A DNA stretch of 62,689 bases, taken from assembly GCA_959602045.1 (NCBI GenBank), contig CAUGRT010000010.1:1-62689 (forward strand). The letters run 5' to 3'. The translations under genes were made by a program, and so were the position numbers. The notes under the pieces are model-generated. The model made no database searches. It worked only from the letters and a program-made list of their open reading frames with translations, and was not told where the DNA came from. Numbering within the stretch: position 1 is the first letter of the stretch; each line of letters begins with the position of its first letter. Source of the stretch: an uncultured Clostridia bacterium (GTDB lineage Bacteria > Bacillota > Clostridia > UBA1381). This document shows positions 62,434 through 62,689 of this stretch, one piece after another.

Positions 62434-62689
62434 ACCGAGTGTCATACAAAACCTTTCAAGTTCTGTAAGAACACTCGGTATGGTGCACCTGAAAGGACTT
62501 GTTTTTACAATTTTCAACCCTTTTCATACATTCACAATTTTTCATAAAATCGCATATTAGTGCGGCTTAGAGCGTGTTTTTGCTTTATATCACTTTCATT
62601 GGTTTTTGCACGAATTTTGTTCAAACATGTAAAAATTGGAAATGTCAATAAAAGTGCAGTCGAAATTTACCCCAAATTTCTGAAACTAC
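62434..62689. other. Noncoding end of the window
   Basis: No gene seen in these 256 bases. An inverted repeat ACCGAGTGT (62434-62442) / ACACTCGGT (62471-62479) begins exactly at the right end of the transposon remnant, and CCTTTCA (62454 region) can pair with TGAAAGG (62490 region). The final ~60 bases could be the edge of another mobile element, but this cannot be shown here. Confidence 0.4.

Overview
The window looks like a piece of the chromosome of a low-to-mid GC, spore-forming-lineage Firmicute of class Clostridia (Oscillospirales/Lachnospirales-like). The reasons are the gatCAB operon with an archaeal-type AspRS, a type III glutamine synthetase, a threonine T-box, a YunB-type sporulation protein, S-layer-homology (SLH) proteins, a YesM/YesN two-component pair with LplB/LplC-type sugar permeases, and MutS2. 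No rRNA, tRNA, CRISPR array or complete insertion sequence was seen. Taxonomy is inferred from gene content only.

Layout. 1-601: three tandem palindromic repeats, then a promoter and a terminator-like leader. 602-7463: gatC-gatA-gatB-aspS (glutamine-dependent tRNA amidation) and a separately promoted glnN. 7601-10374 (minus): uxaA and uxaB, galacturonate catabolism. 10626-37147 (plus): an apparent 27-kb operon of eleven genes. It holds two oligosaccharide ABC permeases and their binding lipoprotein, two large beta-helix proteins, two SLH proteins, a polysaccharide deacetylase-like protein, a giant SGNH esterase, a GH127-like enzyme and a beta-lactamase-fold hydrolase. 37199-40116 (minus): YesM-like kinase and YesN-like AraC regulator. 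40392-44030 (plus): cytoplasmic heparinase II/III-like lyase and a GH88 unsaturated uronyl hydrolase. 44130-62142: housekeeping genes (hpf, T-box-thrS, yunB, EamA transporter, ddl, murI, DUF1934, ctp, luxS, mtnN, trmD, rimM, HAD phosphatase, mutS2, ybaK, DUF1015, tyrS). 62143-62689: a decayed mobile-element remnant and noncoding DNA.

How the genes work together. The centre (7.6-44 kb) reads as a Gram-positive glycan-utilisation locus for a uronic-acid-rich, probably acetylated polysaccharide (pectin or rhamnogalacturonan type is the best guess). Secreted and wall-bound proteins bind and trim the glycan, the ABC importer takes up fragments, and cytoplasmic lyase, GH88, GH127 and UxaAB finish them. 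YesMN probably controls it: the promoters of the two plus-strand units share the same A-tract-ACGCATT motif exactly 21 nt upstream of a TATAAT box.

Most notable unexplained structure: (i) a family of 92-109 bp imperfect palindromes (seven copies, five loci) whose stems co-vary around a conserved core; (ii) a paired binding-plus-Ig-like protein module found seven times in four secreted proteins of the locus; (iii) a 178-bp MITE-like element with a perfect 19-bp internal hairpin before mutS2; (iv) matching attenuator-like leaders upstream of the amide-nitrogen genes gatCAB and glnN; (v) a ThrRS without its TGS domain and a DUF1934 gene that seems to start at ATT.
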